47,036 bases of DNA from Geosiphon pyriformis (GCA_016748015.1 JAAOMT010000008.1:61129-108164); one strand, 5' to 3'; counted from the stretch's first letter, positions 1 to 10,929 are shown. Notes: generated by a model not told the origin, from the sequence alone. Made by a program: numbers and translations.

Positions 1-480
1 GATTACCAAATAATTACAAATCATATATACAAAACAAAAAAATTGTATTTAATGTATCTAAATATCAAATTTTTAATAAAAATAATAATTTAAATAGATA
101 TTTTTTGTAATATACTTTCTATCATGCTATTATATTTATTTCTCTATTGGTTATTTTTCTAAAAATATAATGAATAATTTTATCAAATTTTTTATTATTA
201 TTATTATCAAAGTCTGTTTCTAATATAAACTATATAATTAATATTATAATATTATTAAAATTGCTATTTAACACAAAACTATTATTTAATATAATTATAA
301 TAGCCAATATATACTTTGTTTTAAAGAAAGTACATATTCTAAAAGTTTATTAAAGTCGGAAAATAAAACCATTTAAAAAATAAATAATTTATAATTCTTT
401 TATTTTATTAATATTATTATCCAAAAATTTCTTTTTGTGAAATAATAAAAAATTTTTTTTTATTTTTTTTATTAACATTT
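1..480. other. AT-rich non-coding DNA
   Basis: This stretch is almost pure A/T with short runs of ATT, TAA and poly-T, including a long T tract near 450-470. I see no open reading frame of interest, no repeat shared with the rest of the window and no RNA-like structure. It resembles the other extremely AT-rich block near 38-40 kb and may be fully decayed transposon sequence, but I cannot align it to anything. Confidence 0.5.
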
Positions 481-960
481 TACAAGTGAGGCCCAAACAC
501 CACCTAGCACAATACATCAAACTAAATAATTTAAACTAGGCATGAATTATGCATTTTTTATACATGACCAGCCACTTAAGTTAATCAGAGCAACACTATG
601 AATCTATCATAATAAAAATTATACTATTAATACCAGCAAAAAAACTACAGAGTCTAAAAAAACCAAAACTGACACCATAAGCTTCAGCAATACTAAACAA
701 CCTAACAACACTAACAAAAAGTGAAAACAAAAAACCACAAATATTAAAAAGCACAGAATCATTATATTTAATCAAACATTTTTTCTCCATAAATGCTCTA
801 TATTTAGCCTTTATTATTCACACATTAATTCAATAAGCCATTCCCAATTCTCACACCAAATTGACTATTTTTATACTAATCGTTTTGACACATTTGAAAA
901 CATAGACAGTTTCTAAGTTTTATTTTTTGAACACAAAGTAGTATACATAATATTATTGAA
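481..960. other. Unassigned segment, possible relic coding DNA on the minus strand
   Basis: Base composition changes sharply near 481, with more C and G than the flanks. The minus strand of 596-790 is open for 64 codons. The predicted peptide is rich in Phe, Leu, Val, Ser and Ile and would be strongly hydrophobic, but such peptides arise easily from A/C-rich complementary DNA. I recognise no domain, and I find no match to the LTR elements or LINE elsewhere in the window. It may be the edge of another old element or a lost host gene. I do not assign a function. Confidence 0.25.
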
Positions 961-1027
961 TATTATTACTTGAGTAGGAAAACCAATTCAAAGTTATAGA
1001 AAAAACATAACCAAAAACATGACAACA

Positions 1028-1200
1028 CGAAATAACACAATATAACACAAAAAAACACAGAATAACACATAATAATGTGTTATAACATAGTATAATGCAT
1101 AATAATATAAGATAACATATTATAACATAATATAATGCATAATAATATAGAATAATATGTTATAACATAGTATAATTAGCAATAACATAAAAAAATAAAG
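1028..1200. repeat. Short tandem repeat, ~40-bp period
   Basis: A phrase of the type TATAACATAGTATAATGCAT followed by AATAATATA recurs with a 40-bp offset. TATAATGCAT lies at 1091-1100 and again at 1131-1140, and GTTATAACATAG lies near 1080 and near 1160. Upstream, at 1028-1070, a shorter phrase (AATAACACA) repeats. The last unit runs into the probable left end of the TE-B 5' LTR, so the repeat may partly derive from the LTR end (TGTTA...). Confidence 0.6.
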
Positions 1201-1966
1201 CAATAACAGAAATAATAAAGCAATCAGAAACAATCCTGTAAAACAAAAAAAATATATAAAAATGAGTAGCTGTAAAAGTTAGAAAGACATCAAAACAAAA
1301 ATCAATTTTCTTCTTTATTATAATTATTACATCTTACAAAAACAAAAAACTTATTTGAAAACACAAAAATCATCAATATTGATCATTAATCATCTTATAT
1401 TTGAATCAAACTAATCTCTGTTTCATACTTTTGTTCTAAAACAGATGTTTTTAACATAAAATTCTCAAACCTTAACAACTTGGACCAATTGTTTTTGATC
1501 ATGGTAATTGATGATACTAATTCATTTTCTTCAATTTTATTTTTTTTATTTTATTTTATTTTTTCTTATAGAGTAATAACATAAAAAAATTGACTGTTTG
1601 GGAATAGACTTAATAATAACTTGGTAAAAAAAAAAAGCTCTTCTTAGGATTATATATTAATATTATCTTGATAGCTTACCAGAAAGGCAAAAAAACACTG
1701 CCAAACTTTAATAACTGCACTTATTAGCTTAGAAAAGATAGCTTATAGTTACAACAAAAAGTTGTAAAGTGTAAAAGTAAAAACTCTGTGCTTTATAACC
1801 AAAGAACTCCACAAGTAAATTTATATCAATTAAAGAGATCTTTAGAGACTAATAATACTGATACATCAAACAAACCTATTAGAAAAAAACCATCAAAAGC
1901 TCTCTAAAAACCCAAATTGTGAGCACCAAACATTACTATTAAACCCCATCAAGTTTACCCATAACA
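1158..1966 (+). repeat. 5' LTR of TE-B
   Basis: The right end TAACA (1962-1966) is followed at once by a primer-binding-like TTTGGTACTCCCTGTGAGG, as in the other elements. Internal landmarks match the TE-C and TE-D LTRs in order: a GACCAATTG..TTGATCATGG..ATTGATGATACTAA block near 1480-1520, a T-rich tract at 1540-1570, AACTTGGTAAAAA near 1620, and ATAGCTTACCAGAAAGGC at 1670-1687. The left end is placed at TGTTATAACATAG by analogy with TGTTA ends and by length (about 800 bp). It overlaps a 40-bp tandem repeat, so this end is uncertain. Confidence 0.65.
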
Positions 1967-2126
1967 TTTGGTACTCCCTGTGAGGTTATAAAAATTCACA
2001 GAGACAAAACACTCAAGAAATTCACAAAAATAGTGACTTTTGGGATGATAAAAAAGATCACTAATTATACAAAAAAGCATTATTTTAATACTTTAGGCAA
2101 GATTTGGGAATACCACTTAAAGCCAT
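1967..2126 (+). promoter_or_regulatory. PBS and leader of TE-B
   Basis: TTTGGTACTCCCTGTGAGG directly follows the LTR. A minus-strand primer site beginning TGG, two bases from the LTR, is the usual LTR-retrotransposon arrangement, and the same site follows every complete LTR here. The rest of the stretch is a short untranslated leader or the decayed beginning of gag. It ends at CCAT (2123-2126), the left copy of the target-site duplication made by TE-A. Confidence 0.7.
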
Positions 2127-3088
2127 TCTTATCAGTAGAATTTTAGCCATTAAATAACATGAAATTATTCTCATAATTCCTATTATTAATTAGCATATAT
2201 TATTATTATTTCGATTATCACTTATTATTTAATCAAATTATCAAATATTATTACTCAATTAATAATCCGATTTGTACTCTAGAAATTAAGATGATCAAAT
2301 TACACAATACCCTGAACCATTTAATATAGTCGAAATTCGCCGAAATTAATAAAAATTGGCCGAAATAATTAATAGTTTAGTAAAATAACTTTGTAGTTTG
2401 CCAAAATGTATCATTAGTTTACCAAAATTGTAGCAAAGAAAAAAGTACAAGTTCAAAGACTAGTACTACAACAAGTTGTATAAAAGAAGAGCTTCTCTCT
2501 TTAAGAAAATGTATCTTCTCATAGTATTTTACCATAGTATCTTATTTTAGATATTTTAATTGAAACAAATCACCTTTTTACACATTCAAATAAAAATTAA
2601 ATATTTGAAAACCAAATCCTTTGATTATTATACTTGAAATTCTCTCAACACAACTAACGTTTTGAAATTGATTAGCTATCAATTTCAATAAACTGTTAGT
2701 GACTCCAGGCCTGAATAGAAAACGTTTCTCTTAACACAATTCTATTTCTTTTATTTTATTTTATTTTTTTTATTATAATCATTAGGGTAGCTTACAGATG
2801 AGATTCCTGTAGAAAAGTTAACTTTTACAGCAAAGTAACTACACATTTTTAATAAGTTTTCAGACAAGCAATTCTTGGGAAAGATTTAATGTTTACTACA
2901 ACGTAATTAAACAAAGTAACTGGCATAGAATTGGTCATTCTACTTATAAGCCCAGCAGTTTAAATTATAGAAGATAATTTGAAAATAAATTCAGTTATTG
3001 GAGGTTCAACTACTTCTAGAAAACGTGAATTCATGACAAACAGACATTAACAATATTCAAGAAAAGAGACCAAAAACCTCCAGTAATA
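2127..3088 (+). repeat. 5' LTR of TE-A
   Basis: Direct repeat of 10910-11881 over its whole length, with the same order of landmarks: TTTTAGCCATTAAAT, the TTTCGATTATCACTTATT block, TATAAAAGAAGAGC, GGGTAG near 2785, and CCTCCAGTAA at the end. In the 60 bp from 2161 that I compared by eye with the other LTR, there are five differences and all are transitions. The left end TCTTATCAG corresponds to TATTATCAG in the 3' copy (probably TGTTATCAG originally). The right end is TAATA (TAACA in the 3' copy). Length about 962 bp. Confidence 0.9.
2325..2485 (+). promoter_or_regulatory. Probable U3 promoter of TE-A: repeated motifs and TATA box
   Basis: TATAAAA at 2479-2485 is preserved in the 3' LTR (11261-11267) and is recognisable in the decayed LTR near 45.29 kb. 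Upstream lie three copies of a CGAAAT-type motif (2331-2365) and three copies of an AGTTT-N-CCAAAAT-like motif (about 2383-2430). A TATA box preceded by repeated short motifs is what an LTR U3 promoter and enhancer usually look like. Function is inferred from position only. Confidence 0.5.
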
Positions 3089-3106
3089 TTTGGTGCTCTT
3101 TTATAG
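3089..3106 (+). promoter_or_regulatory. Primer binding site of TE-A
   Basis: TTTGGTGCTC follows the 5' LTR directly. TGG would pair with the CCA end of a tRNA and GTGCTC extends the pairing. The two T bases between LTR and TGG are seen in all four elements here. I do not name the tRNA, since that needs the host tRNA set. Confidence 0.65.
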
Positions 3107-3133
3107 AAATAATACAGCAATAACAACTTTAAA

Positions 3134-5010
3134 GTGGCAATTACACCAGACACAACAACTCTAGAGTATTATCAGTCAATTTACATCCATTGCAAGCAAA
3201 AATTCAATATTTTAGATGGAATTAAAATTGTTAAAAATACATTTTACCAGTATATTGAAAACTGCATCAACAATTATCTTTTTGGAAATTACAACATTTC
3301 AGAAGTTAAAAGCAATCTCTACAATAATTTAGTACACTATTTACAGTGAAACACTTGCCACCTACTTCCAAAAACTTAATTTTAACATTATCAAGTATTG
3401 TGAAGAAACATATTCAGTACAGTCTAAATACTTTATTGACTTCAAATCAGAGACAGAAATAAGCAACAAAGACAAACAAAAACTGAAACAACACTTAAGT
3501 ACCATCCCAAATACTCCAAAGACACCAAAAACAATTACCAAACACTTACAAACACCTGAACAAGAAACCAGTATCAAATTACTACTTTCTATTACACCAT
3601 TTCTAATTTCACTTGCTTGACCACAAACACCAAATTCATTACTTAACCATTTCTTCAGACCAGAAGATTTTCAGTCACTTAGAAATCCTACTCAACAGCA
3701 GGAACCAATATCAACCAGCACCAATATTATTGATTACCTACAAAAAAACAAAAGTATTTATTCAGAGAACTTGGAAAGTGAGGAAACTGAATTAGAACAA
3801 GAAGAAACTACAGAAAACAAAAAAAAAATGGCAACTACTTATATTGCAAAAATTCTAGAATTTACTGGTGAAAATAATAATACCAGCTTTCAAGAATGGC
3901 TTGACAAAGTCCAGAAAGCAAGAGATACAAATGGTTGAAATACAACAAGAATGCTCAAAGCAATCCCATACTTTCTCTAAAGAACTACAAGAGAATGATT
4001 TGAAAACTTAAAAGAATTATTTGAAAACTGGCAAGCATTTAAAGATGCTTTCTTACAACAATTTACTGACAACAACACCTTCATTACTCTCTGAAATTGC
4101 TTTTGCAATATCAAACAAAAAACATCTGAAACTGTTATAACCTATCTTGGGAGATTTAACAAACTTCTTTGACAAATTCAACAATTGAAAACCAATGAAT
4201 ACTATTCCAATGCCCAGATTTTGAATCAGTTTATAGCAGGATTGAAAGACAAGTTAATCAAGAAAGTTTGTTCACATGCCCCAGAAGATTTAACAACAGC
4301 TATTAGACATGCAAAAAATTATAAAATGGCAATGGAAGAAACAAACCATACCAAACTTGTAAATCTTGCTATTAGAGAAACCAGCTCAGCAGCTGAAAAA
4401 AAAAATTGACTAACTTACAAAAAACATTAAAAACTATTTTACCAACCAACAACAACAGCAACAATCACAAAAATATCAGCCATCACAATAATGAAACCAA
4501 AACAATTACTCATCATTATCAAACAGCCAAAACCAAAGTTGTTACTATTATGGAATTCCAGAACATTGGAAATGAGATTGCTGAAAGCTACAAAGAAACC
4601 AGCAAAACAAAAGTAATCAACACTACTTTTTGACATAGCAATTTTATTATCAGTCTTTACTACCAGCCTATTATTTTTTAAAACTCCAACAGCAAACCAA
4701 TTTCTATTAACTTGCTTCACAGCAACAATATTAGCAATCTCTACCAATTTAACAGTATCAGCCACCTACACAACAATATTAAGTACCAGCCCAAAAATTG
4801 GTTCAACATAACCAATTCACATCTCAAAATCAATTCAATAATAATAATAATAGAATCAATTCAAACAACTAATTGGTTTTTCGAAATTCTGGTCAGCAAA
4901 GACCCAATTACTACCACACTTAACCCAATTATTTCACAATGCCTGAAAAATCGGATTTTTAACAAACTGCACTTTCTAAAGGTGAAGTTGCAATACCAAA
5001 ATTAAATCCT
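3134..5010 (+). pseudogene. gag: TE-A gag remnant
   Basis: This is the capsid and nucleocapsid precursor of the element. The region opens with AAA-GTG-GCA (3131-3139), the same context as in TE-C and TE-D, and not with ATG. The N-terminal part is open to 3349. A Ty3-type Gag core follows around 3830-4400: an F-T-G-(E/K) motif, a W-L-x-K-(V/I) motif, then repeated aromatic and hydrophobic positions ending in a T-Y-L-x-x-F-N/H motif near 4140-4160, matching TE-C residue for residue in places. The core is broken by TGA and TAA stops at conserved Trp and Gln positions. A polar Asn/Gln-rich tail follows (4400-5000). I could not find a complete CCHC knuckle. Confidence 0.75.
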
Positions 5011-5019
5011 TCCAACAAT

Positions 5020-5664
5020 ACTATTCTATCAGCCCAAATTGTCCAAAATACCAACCTTTCAGATATATTTTCATTCGAATTTAAAGCCAATGAATCACTA
5101 TTCTTGCTTAGCAATGCAGCAGTCAATGGACAAAAAGCAATCACTACTATGTATACAGAAGCTGAAATAAAAAGAAAACTAATTTGGTTAATCTTAAACA
5201 ATAGATCAGCTAGAAGTACTATTACCTACCAGTTAATACAACAGCTTTAAAGAACTGTTGACAGACCAGCCCAAACTGTAATTGTTATAGCAGATAATAT
5301 AAAAAAGACACCAGTAGAAAAAATTGACAATTTTTCATTTATCATTAATGGAATTATTATTCCAGTCAAAGTTCTAATTATGAATGCATCCCAATACCAA
5401 GCTCTCATCAGAAATAATTAGCTTCTCAAGGCCAATGCAAATTTAGATTGAAAAATTCAGAAATTGAAAATTTTATACCAAAGACAATACATCAGAGTAC
5501 CTTCCATCTATAATATCTTTAATAAAAAATTTAAAAAAGCTCTAGTATTCGAATTTGAAGAGGAGAAAGAATTACCAATTACTGAAATTTTTATGGTTCT
5601 TGAATTAACATCCAGTTGGGCTGAGGAAACAGAACAAGAAATCTTTGAGAAGACCAGAGAATAG
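5020..5664 (+). pseudogene. TE-A aspartic protease domain remnant
   Basis: The frame from about 5020 reads through a retropepsin-like fold. A Y-T-E-A segment precedes the active-site strand, and the catalytic triplet expected as D-S/T-G reads N-N-R (5197-5205), followed by S-A-R-S. A later K-V-L-I-M-N-A-S-Q-Y-Q segment matches TE-B and TE-C. Loss of the catalytic Asp means the enzyme is dead. A downstream open stretch (5464-5664) is rich in Glu and links to the Cys module. Neighbours are gag upstream and the CxxC module downstream, the same order as in TE-B and TE-C. Confidence 0.75.
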
Positions 5665-5723
5665 AATGTAGTTAGATATTTCATACTAGAACCATAGAAA
5701 CAACCACTCTACATCCCACTTAA

Positions 5724-6330
5724 ATGCAAAAATTACAACAAAAAACTTTCATCAATAAGAGCATGTATTTTTCTAAAAGAGGAATATAAAACTCGCACCT
5801 GCTATTTTTGCAAAGCATGCTATAGAGAACGATTTGGATATCCTAAAAGAAGTGGAAAATAGAACAACACTTCTTGTTTCACATGTGGATATATACTATT
5901 AGAAGAATGCAACTGGATTGATGTTGCAATAAAAGGAGAAGTATGTAATCAAACCTGTTAATATGTTCTATTAATTTTAGAAAAACTCAGAAGAGGAACA
6001 TTATTTGATACAGCATACAATAGTGCTTTCAATAAATTCTATTACTACCTTCATAATACTAAAATAATCTTTGATTTAGCAATGGCTTTAATTAATGGAG
6101 CCATACAGAAATATGTTCATCAAATAAAAGAAGTTGAATATATTAAATACACAATAGAATTAGCTGGATTTAACTATGAAAATAAAGTAGAAACATACCA
6201 CCAAATTGCAAGTCACATATATCCAACCCAAGAAGCTTAAATTCAATAATTAAAGCAAATGAATATTCAATTGTGTGAAGAATACATCATGTCTTGTGAT
6301 GACAAATAGTGTCCAGAATGCTATGCTCTT
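5724..6330 (+). pseudogene. TE-A Cys-rich (probable zinc-binding) module
   Basis: Between protease and dUTPase lies a segment with paired cysteines: C-x-x-Y (5724, the second Cys apparently changed to Tyr), then C-Y-F-C-x-x-C, then S-C-F-T-C-G, then V-C-N-Q-T-C ending at 5958. A further C-x-x-C-type cluster lies near 6300-6325. Spacing and order match TE-C (17852-18085 and 18422-18463) and TE-B (25400-25633). Four-Cys clusters usually bind zinc. I know no standard Ty3 domain at this place. The role is unknown, and RNA or protein binding is a guess. Confidence 0.6.
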
Positions 6331-6494
6331 AGCATCTTCTTATTCAGTAAAAATGACTATGAAGAAATCAAATTTAAAGAACATAAGCCAGAAGAAAAAA
6401 GCACAACAATTCCAATCTATCTTACTGAAAATCAGTCTGTTATACAACTCAAATACTTTAACAACAATGAAAAAGGAATAAAACCAAAAAAAGC

Positions 6495-6900
6495 CCACGA
6501 AATTGATGCAGAATATGACTTAAGATATCTTGGCAAAGATATTTTAGTTTTTTAACCAAAATTTTTAACCAAAATCAATCTTAGAATTGCTCTTAAAATA
6601 CTACCAAAAGCAATGGTACAAATTGCTTTCTGATTATTATTGGCAAGCAAAAGAATCAATGTTAAAGAAGAAATCATAGATGCAAAATATACTGGAGACA
6701 TTACTATTATGCTACAGAATGAAACTGACAAACTATTCAAAATTGAACATGCTGAAAAAATTGCCCAAGCAATTTATCTACTCTTAATCAACATTTTGGA
6801 TTTATATTCAGTTAACAACAGAGAACAATTGGGAAAAAGTGAAAGAAAAATGCAGGATTTTGGTTCAACTGGACAATTTACAGTTCCAGTAAATATAGCT
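6495..6900 (+). pseudogene. TE-A dUTPase domain remnant
   Basis: dUTPase hydrolyses dUTP to dUMP and pyrophosphate and keeps uracil out of new DNA, here plausibly the element's cDNA. Trimeric dUTPase motifs appear in order: motif 1 D-A-E-Y-D-L-R-Y (from 6503), a degraded motif 2 where R-S-S-L-A is expected (near 6630), motif 3 I-I-D-A-K-Y-T-G-D-I (near 6675-6705), motif 4 K-I-A-Q-A-I (near 6757), and motif 5 with D-F-G-S-T-G (near 6857). One frame is open from 6640 to 6936. A TGA stop near motif 2 and the changed motif 1 (A-E-Y for A-G-Y/F) indicate inactivation. Confidence 0.85.
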
Positions 6901-6936
6901 TTTAATACACAAAATAAATCTCACCAGATTCTTTAA

Positions 6937-7430
6937 CTTCCTTAACCAATTACCATTTCACTTTTTGGAGAACATCAAGAAATTTACATTTGCTCAAAAC
7001 ACACCACTATCCAACAAATCTTTGAATCCAATAAACAAATCTGTTTAAAGCATGAAATCTCAATTCCAAACATTTATATTCCCAAAGGAATGAAGAAATT
7101 TCGAGTTATATTCTACAATCTCAATAATTACCTTATTGTCCTATTGAATAAGTTAGAGATTGGAATCATACACAGCAATATTTTTTAGAATAAAAACCCT
7201 CAAATTGTCTTTAATTTTATCGAAATTGTAAGGCATACTTTATTTCCAAATCCAAACATCATCTTTACTACTGAAAACTACCATTTTTTGGAAGAAAAAC
7301 TTTCTCAAATTAACATGAGTCTCTTAGAACCTCAACAACAAAAACAATTGAAATAGCTAATAATTAAATTTGCTGACATATTTGCAAAAGATAACAATGA
7401 CTTGGGAAAAACTGATATTATTCAACATCA
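6937..7430 (+). pseudogene. TE-A linker between dUTPase and RT
   Basis: This coding relic connects dUTPase to RT. It carries an I-P-N-I-Y-I-P-K-G-M segment, which parallels the beta-rich stretch after the TE-C dUTPase (19140-19600). A segment ending in D-I-F-A-K then leads into RT, matching D-I-F-A-S in TE-C. I cannot name a domain. Confidence 0.5.
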
Positions 7431-7439
7431 GATCTATAT

Positions 7440-8110
7440 AGAAGATGCTCCACCAAAATGACAACAAACCTATTAAGTTTCATCTGCTAGTCACCAATTT
7501 ATCAGAGAAGAGATTCAAAGAATGCTCAACAATAGATTGATTCAATCATCAAAAAGTCTTTGGGTCTCACCAGTAGTTTTTGTTAAAAAGAAAAACAGAA
7601 AAATCAGATTCTATGTAGATTATTGTTAACTCAACAGCATAACAATGAGAAATGTCTATCCTTTTCTAAGAATTGATAACATGCTAAATGCTCTAAGAAA
7701 AGCCAAGTTTTTTTCAACTTTAGACTTGAAAAGTGGATACTGGCAGGTCAAAATGAATTCAAAAGATCGACCCAAAACAGCATTTACTACTCAAAGAGGA
7801 AACTATAAGTTCAATGTTATGCTTTTTGGACTCTGCAATATACCAGCAACATTTCAATGACTAATAGATGTTGTATATAAAAAACTTTTGTGGCAATTAA
7901 TAGTTGTCTATCTGGATAATACTAATATGTACTTACCAAGCTTTGAAGCTCATCTTATCTACCTGTGAGAAGTTTTTCAATGATTATGGAAAACAGGATT
8001 AAAGTTGAACATTAAAAAATGTTATTTTAGAAAAACAACTCTAATCTTTTTTGGACACATTGTTAGCAAAGATGAAGTCAAACCAAACTCTGGAACAATC
8101 AGTGCTGTTA
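7440..8110 (+). pseudogene. TE-A reverse transcriptase remnant
   Basis: RT copies the element RNA into cDNA. Recognisable blocks in order are: M-L-N-N-R-L-I-Q (near 7520), W-V-S-P-V-V-F-V-K-K-K (7561), the L-N-S-I-T segment, F-S-T-L-D-L-K-S-G-Y-W-Q-V (7708-7752, motif A Asp present), F-G-L-C-N-I-P-A-T-F-Q (7827-7857), and Y-L-D-N (7909-7920) where active RTs have Y-x-D-D. The second catalytic Asp has therefore become Asn through GAT to AAT. Stops include TGA at 7858 and TAA near 7627. Confidence 0.88.
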
Positions 8111-8720
8111 AAAACTTTTAAACACCCAAAAATACCACAAAACTATGAGAATTTATAGGATTAGCCTCATACTATTGGAAATTCATCAAAGGATTCAGAA
8201 ATTGCCAAACCACTCAATTATCTTACCAACAAAAATATGCCATACAAATAGACTAAAAAACAACAGAAAGCTTTTGAAACTCTCAAAACAAAATTAACAA
8301 CAGCCCTAGTTCTTGCTTATTCAGATTTCAACAAATAATTTCAACTAACCACTGATGTTTTACACATAGCATTTGGTGCTATTCTATTACAATTAGATAA
8401 AAATAGCCAAAAGCAAGTCATTGCCTATGTTAGTAGAACACTTAAACCAACAGAACTCAAATATGACTCAACCAAATTAGAAGCTGCTGCAGTTATTTGG
8501 GCTTTTAAACACTTTTAGCAATATCTAAAGAATGAAAAAGAATTTGACATCATAATTGACAATATTGGTTTCAAATGGTTCAATAAAAAGAAAACTAAAC
8601 AAAGTGCCAAACAGTCTCAATGGAATAATTTCTTAGCAGACTACAAATATATTGTACACCACAAATTAGAAAAACTACACACCAATGTTGATAGCTTTTC
8701 AAAAAAGAGACAAAATTAAC
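8111..8720 (+). pseudogene. TE-A RNase H remnant
   Basis: The domain following RT degrades the RNA strand of the hybrid. It shows the usual Ty3 sequence of an F-I-G-L-x-x-Y-Y connection block, the Q-Q-K-A-F-E-T-L-K-T-K-L segment (near 8260-8300), A-Y-V-S-R-T-L-K-P-T-E (near 8430) and W-A-F-K-H-F (near 8500). Several frames are used because of indels and stops, so it is inactive. Confidence 0.75.
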
Positions 8721-8929
8721 ATCACCAACAAATCTACTACAACTTACTACTACCAACAAAACAACAAAACAACAATAGATCCCAGAAATTACAACAACCT
8801 TAAAAACTATTTGGAGATTCATACCATGTCAAAAAATTGGTCTCCAAGTGAAAAACATTAATTACAATACCAATCCAAACAATATTTTAAACACCACAAC
8901 AAAATCTATTACAAAAATTGCAAAAACTC

Positions 8930-10122
8930 AAACCAACCACTCAAATTAGTACAAGAAAATGAAAAAGAAACAATCCTATATAACATGCACACAAATCTAT
9001 CTTCAGCACACTTGGAAAGAGATAGAACAATTCAAAAAATTCTTGAACATTATTTTTGGCACCACATGTAAAAAAACATTCGACAATATATAGAATCTTG
9101 TGATAGTTGTCAAAAAAGAGAAGAAACTTGCCCCACAGAACCTCTAAATCCAATCAAAGTTGAACAACCTTTTAACAGAGTTGAAATTGATTTAGTTGAA
9201 TTATTACCTATTACAATCAAAAGAAATCATTATATTGTAATTGCAGTAGATTATCTTATCAAATGGCTTAAAACTAGGGCCATCCAAACAGCAGATGCAA
9301 AATCAGTAGCAAATTTCATCTATGAAGACATTATTTGTAGACATAGATGCCCAATTGAACTCTTATCTAATTAAGAAACACATTTTGTAAACAATTTGAT
9401 ACAAAAAATTTGTGAATGATTCAATGTCAAAAGACTTCTATTATCATTTTATTACCCCAAACAAATGGACTTGTAGAATGTTTCAACAAATTTTGAGCAA
9501 GAATAGGATATTTTTATTCCATTAGTATTATTAGCATACAGAACAATGAAACAAGTTACTATAAAACACACATCATTTGATCTTACTTATGAAAGAACAG
9601 CAATATTACCAATTAATTTTACAGTGAAAACATATCCAGTACAACTTATCAATGAAGAAAACTTTCAAGAAACATTTCAAAGAAAAGCTTATACTTTTCT
9701 TAGTACACTGAAAGGAAAAAAACACATAATAGTTTCTCATATTGAACACTTCTAAGCTCTACAAAAAAAAAGGCATGACAACAAACTATTACCAATTACC
9801 AATGAATTTAAAATGGGAAATAAAGTTCTCTTATACAGAACTAAGGCTGAAAAACAATGGAGTAAAAAATTTGAACATAAATAGAATAAACCATTTTATA
9901 TTCACGAAATTTTAGGCAATAGATTATACAAGTTAAGATTTGATAACAAAGTACTAACAAAAGTTGCACATAGAGATAAATTGAAACACTATTATTTTAG
10001 AAACAATCTTAAACCATTAATTTCACAAATTGGTACACATTCCCCTTTAATTAATTCTAAAGATATTTCCCAAAATTTAGAACCAATAATTATAATAGAA
10101 CAACAACCAAACTTAAACACTT
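8930..10122 (+). pseudogene. TE-A integrase remnant with GPY/F-like end
   Basis: Integrase inserts the cDNA. An HHCC-like finger is visible (H in S-A-H-L-E-R-D, then C-D-S-C-Q near 9100). The catalytic core has E-I-D-L-V (Asp 1), S-N-stop-E-T-H-F-V where S-D-Q-G-T-H-F-V is expected (Asp 2 to Asn, Gln to stop, near 9367), and D-L-V-E-C-F-N (Glu present, near 9472). After the core, K-P-F-Y-I-H-E-I-L-G-N (from about 9890) resembles the GPY/F module. No chromodomain is seen. Confidence 0.8.
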
Positions 10123-10124
10123 AA

Positions 10125-10635
10125 TTCAACATAATTTTACAATAATCTTTTTAATAACACAAAAACAAAAAATAATAAATAATTACAAGAAACACCCAAA
10201 CCCAAAAACAAATAAAAACCCCAAATCCAAAAATAATTTTTTTTATTTTTTATTAGTCAATCATTTTTATTATGATTATTCCCCAAAATATTTAACAAAT
10301 ATCCCAAAAATTAATGTTAGCCTTGAAAACACTTTTTGACTTATTTATAACGATTAATAGAAGTCAAATTAATTACATTCAAAAGAAACCACAGCCCCAG
10401 TAGTAAACAATTTTCGGAATTATTATCTCTATAGAAGAAAAACAAGAAGCCACTCTGAAAATTAATTACCAGAACTTTTGAAGCAAGCACTAAAAAAAAC
10501 CTTTTATTTGCCCCTATTAACATTCCACGAAATACCACAATTTAACAAAAACTTCTACTATTTCTCAATAAACAAAACAATAAACATACTCTTATATATA
10601 GATATTTTCATATTAGAAAAACACTTTATGAATAG
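10125..10635 (+). other. TE-A spacer after integrase
   Basis: Between the integrase stop and the extra 3' coding stretch lies A-rich sequence with runs of poly-T at 10240-10250. Short open stretches (for example 10478-10723 in another frame) look incidental. In TE-C the corresponding spacer is only a few bases, so TE-A may have gained sequence here or decayed beyond recognition. Confidence 0.4.
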
Positions 10636-10929
10636 AAACTGGAACTTGAAACAATACACATCACTTCTGAAACTATTCAAAAACAAATTCACAATGAATT
10701 TAAGACAGCAGCTGGACCAATAAACACTTACTACAAACTTAGAACAGTATTTAAACTCTATGAGTTATTTAATACTTGTGAAAATGTCCTACAAAATCCA
10801 ATACTTCACCTAATAAAAACTCAATATATTGAAAAGCTCACAAAACTGAAATTTCAACAATTTTCAGACCAGATCACTTCAATGGAGCTCAGTCTTGAGA
10901 AGAAGATTATATTATCAGGAAAATTTTAG
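10636..10929 (+). pseudogene. TE-A extra 3' coding stretch, homologous to the TE-C 3' end
   Basis: A 97-codon stretch without a stop and without an ATG runs from after the TAG at 10633-10635 to a TAG at 10927-10929, a few bases into the 3' LTR. Its predicted peptide is Leu/Lys-rich and probably helical. It aligns with the C-terminal part of the TE-C stretch at 22373-23065: a T-R/R-T aromatic segment, then N-P-x-L/I-(x)n, then a K-L-T-K-L/N-I segment followed by F-x-x-x-x-x-Q-I-T, then Glu/Lys near the end. Position (between integrase and PPT) and sequence are both conserved, so it was probably a real product. I do not recognise the family. Confidence 0.5.
10896..10909 (+). promoter_or_regulatory. 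Polypurine tract of TE-A
   Basis: GAGAAGAAG just before the 3' LTR, preceded by GGAGCTCAGT. TE-C and TE-D have the same GGAGCTCAAT phrase followed by an A/G run ending at their 3' LTR. This is the expected plus-strand primer. Confidence 0.6.

Noticed and set aside
596-790. 64-codon minus-strand open frame as a membrane protein gene
   Set aside because: Hydrophobic peptides arise easily from the complement of A/C-rich DNA. There is no family resemblance, no upstream signals, and nothing supports a gene.
4439-4765. 108-codon minus-strand open frame
   Set aside because: Lies opposite the Asn/Gln-rich tail of TE-A gag. The Val/Ile/Ala-rich peptide is the expected antisense shadow.
9890-10122. 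Chromodomain at the integrase C-terminus of TE-A or TE-C
   Set aside because: Only a GPY/F-like segment is visible. The aromatic cage pattern of a chromodomain is not seen.
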